This document shows positions 61,510-64,000 of a DNA stretch of 64,000 nt, piece by piece. The translations under genes were made by a program, and so were the position numbers. Location of the stretch: NCBI GenBank assembly GCA_036269135.1, contig DATASQ010000027.1, positions 99,544-163,543 of the forward strand. The letters run 5' to 3'. The notes below the pieces were generated by a model. It was given only the letters and a program-made list of their open reading frames with translations. It made no database searches and was not told the DNA's origin. Origin of the DNA: Palsa-343 sp036269135 (GTDB taxonomy: Bacteria > Acidobacteriota > Terriglobia > Terriglobales > Acidobacteriaceae). Each line of letters starts with the position of its first letter. The stretch's first letter is position 1.

Positions 61510-62023
61510 TCTTCCCCTCTTCCAGATAAATCTTCACGTAGTCCAGATAATTCCGCGCGTACTGCAGAATCTCCTCGCGATCGTCGGACGTCAGATCCCG
61601 GCGCACTTTCCCTGGGACGCCCGCTACCAGCGATCGCGGCGGCACAATCATGCCCTCCGGGATCACCGCGCCCGCCGCTACAATCGATCCCTCGCCGATC
61701 CGCGCCCCGTTGAGAATTGTCGCGCCCATGCCAATCAGGCACGCATCTTCCACCACGCAACCGTGCACCGTCGCATTATGCCCAATCGTCACCCAGTCGC
61801 CCACAAGTACCGGCCACTTGTAGCGCATCCCATGCAGCACCGCGCAATCCTGCACATTCGAGTGCGCCCCGATCCGGATCTCATGCACGTCCCCGCGCAC
61901 CACGGCATTCATCCAAACGCTCGCGTGCTCCCCCAGCACCACGTCTCCGATGACCTGCGCCGACACATCGACGTAACAGGTAGCAGGAATCGCCGGCGTT
62001 TTTCCCTGATAAGAGCGAATCAT
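61490..62023 (-). CDS. Gamma-class carbonic anhydrase family protein
   Basis: 177-residue left-handed beta-helix (hexapeptide-repeat) protein. The three zinc ligands are in the expected places: His64 in CAVLHGMRYKWP, His82 and His87 in TIGHNATVHGC. The N-terminus PAIPATCYVDVSAQVIGDVVLGEHASVWMNAVVRGDV and the following IRIGAHSNVQDCAVLH match the YrdA/PaaY/CaiE-like group. Its members may hydrate carbon dioxide or act on acyl-CoA-related thioesters; activity cannot be read from the sequence alone. It ends in a heptad repeat tract and a clear terminator. Confidence 0.9.
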   Translation of the reverse strand: MIRSYQGKTPAIPATCYVDVSAQVIGDVVLGEHASVWMNAVVRGDVHEIRIGAHSNVQDCAVLHGMRYKWPVLVGDWVTIGHNATVHGCVVEDACLIGMGATILNGARIGEGSIVAAGAVIPEGMIVPPRSLVAGVPGKVRRDLTSDDREEILQYARNYLDYVKIYLEEGKKTGSRE

Positions 62024-62094
62024 GACGTTAGTTTAGCCCGATCGTCATTCAGCGAGTCCGGCCGACTCGTTTGTTGATTACGCTGAAATCTGCT

Positions 62095-62258
62095 ATGAAA
62101 GTCCGGGATCGAGCAGGACGGCTGGTGCCAGATCGCCCAGCGCGGAAGCCATCGCCAGTTCAGGCACCCTGCGAAACCCGGAAAGGTCACCGTCGCCGGA
62201 CATCGAAATGGCGGGAGGGACGTATAACAATATCCTCAAGCAGGCAGGTCTCAAATGA
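62095..62258 (+). pseudogene. hicA: Decayed hicA toxin gene
   Basis: The ATG opens MKVRD, after which the frame is lost. The next frame reads DGWCQIAQRGSHRQFRHPAKPGKVTVAGH, the mRNA-interferase core of HicA with its active-site His, and a third frame ends with GTYNNILKQAGLK and a TGA that overlaps the hicB ATG, as in intact hicAB pairs. About five to seven codons between MKVRD and DGW, and bases around the GDVPP turn, are missing. At least two small deletions therefore break it. It is inactive unless these are assembly errors. Confidence 0.8.
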
Positions 62259-62465
62259 AGGGTTACGCTGTCGTCTTCGAAAAGACCGAAACCGGAGCGC
62301 CTACGCCCCCGACCTTCCCGGTCTCGGAGCGCCGGAGCCAGCTTTGAAGAGACCGAGCAGCTTATCCGCGAAGGCATCGAGTTTCATATCGAAGGTCTCC
62401 GGGCCGATGGTGATCCCGTTCCCGAACCGACGACCCGCGTCATCGAAGTGGCTATCCCGGTGTAA
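62255..62465 (+). pseudogene. hicB: Decayed hicB antitoxin gene
   Basis: The start MKGYAVVFEKTETG is followed, after a frame change, by SAYAPDLPGLGA and, after a second change, by ASFEETEQLIREGIEFHIEGLRADGDPVPEPTTRV. Together these form the partial RNase-H-like fold of HicB (expected motif GWSAYAPDLPGxxA). The missing Trp codon and a lost base triplet region around GA-T-GAS explain the two shifts. The frame ends at TAA 62463-62465, 49 bases before pheS. It pairs with the hicA remnant just upstream. Confidence 0.8.
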
Positions 62466-62514
62466 TCCCACTTCCTTCGATTCAGTCCTTCACTGATTTA
62501 TCCTCAAGAGAATC

Positions 62515-63617
<1,103 letters not shown>

Positions 63618-63621
<4 letters not shown>

Positions 63622-64000
63622 AGATTCTCAGCTCCTGGATCCGCTCGTACCTCCCCGAACTTGCTGTTTCTGATCGTCAGCTCGCCGACGGCCTCACCCT
63701 CCGCGGCATCGCTGTCGAAGGGGTCTTCGACCTCGGCGCGCACGGCTCGTTGTTCGAAATGGACATCACCACCAACCGTGTTGACGCGATGAACCATTAC
63801 GGCATCGCCCGCGAATTGGCCACGATCTACAACAGCATTCACCGGGAGATTACCGGAGAACATTTCGAGCGAAGCCTTCTTCCCCTGGATGCATCGCTGC
63901 CGGCACCGAAGCCCGCCGCACGGCCAGTGCCTGTCTCCATCGAAGAACCCAAACTCTGCGGCCGCTTCACCGCCCGCGTTTTGCGCGATGTGAAGATCGT
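63618..64000 (+). CDS. pheT: Phenylalanine-tRNA ligase, beta subunit, N-terminal part
   Basis: The gene overlaps the pheS stop (ATGA) and runs off the right edge; 127 codons are visible. MKILSSWIRSYLPELAVSDRQLADGLTLRGIAVEGV is the normal B1 start, but it passes directly to FEMDITTNRVDAMNHYGIARELATIYN, the segment that in E. coli follows the tRNA-binding (EMAP II-like, B2) domain at about residue 150. The B2 domain of about 100 residues is thus absent at its usual place. This is the short form of PheT. Downstream domains cannot be seen. Confidence 0.92.

Overview
The window is about 62-63% G+C by eye and fits an Acidobacteriota chromosome, most likely class Terriglobia / family Acidobacteriaceae. 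The evidence is a large Oar-type TonB-dependent receptor with an N-terminal carboxypeptidase-regulatory domain, Reg_prop/Y_Y_Y diguanylate cyclase sensors, a conserved secreted protein (30394-31188) of a type I know mainly from this phylum, TonB-like proteins, and many ATGA/GTGA overlapping operons. This is an inference from family composition, not a database match. Most of the window is housekeeping. I saw no phage, plasmid, insertion sequence, CRISPR array, rRNA or tRNA.

Layout. 1-3298 (minus): TonB-like protein, a secreted protein with a dead M48-like peptidase core, and the start of an outer-membrane beta-barrel protein. 3869-8997: galE, DUF427, DUF4188 and two M20 metallopeptidases separated by a repeat-bearing gap. 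9250-13376: an NtrC-type response regulator, its NtrB-like kinase and a small lipoprotein. 13404-19690: nadK, a large surface lipoprotein, an S9 peptidase and a GNAT enzyme. 19691-22630: a fused FAD / Fe-S oxidoreductase. 22665-29025: a complete-looking histidine attenuator (leader peptide, antiterminator, terminator) followed by hisI-G-D-C-B-H-F-A with one-to-eight-base overlaps, then an aminotransferase.

30394-39290: secreted protein, 2-hydroxyacid dehydrogenase, the hrcA-grpE-dnaJ heat-shock cluster without dnaK, rsmE, a 22-residue lysine/alanine-rich histone-H1-like peptide with its own near-consensus promoter and terminator, a CPBP membrane protease, a thiolase and a methyltransferase. 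39322-43330: serine dehydratase, lipoprotein, tilS and a GNAT enzyme. 43359-49387 (minus): the sufBCDSU-sufT iron-sulfur assembly operon, preceded by a dyad that resembles an IscR/Rrf2 operator. 49611-56626 (minus): two overlapping cyclic-di-GMP genes, a GGDEF-EAL protein with a periplasmic array of OB-like modules followed by a two-propeller GGDEF sensor. 56924-61427: TonB-dependent receptor and a secreted PLC-like phosphodiesterase. 61490-64000: gamma-carbonic anhydrase, a decayed hicAB toxin-antitoxin pair and pheST (pheT cut by the window edge).

The most interesting points are the histidine attenuator with its visible alternative pairings, the orphan H1-like peptide, the putative Fe-S-sensing operator of the suf operon, the OB-module c-di-GMP sensor, the hicAB remnant, and a family of degenerate 7-base tandem repeats that sit at gene 3' ends.
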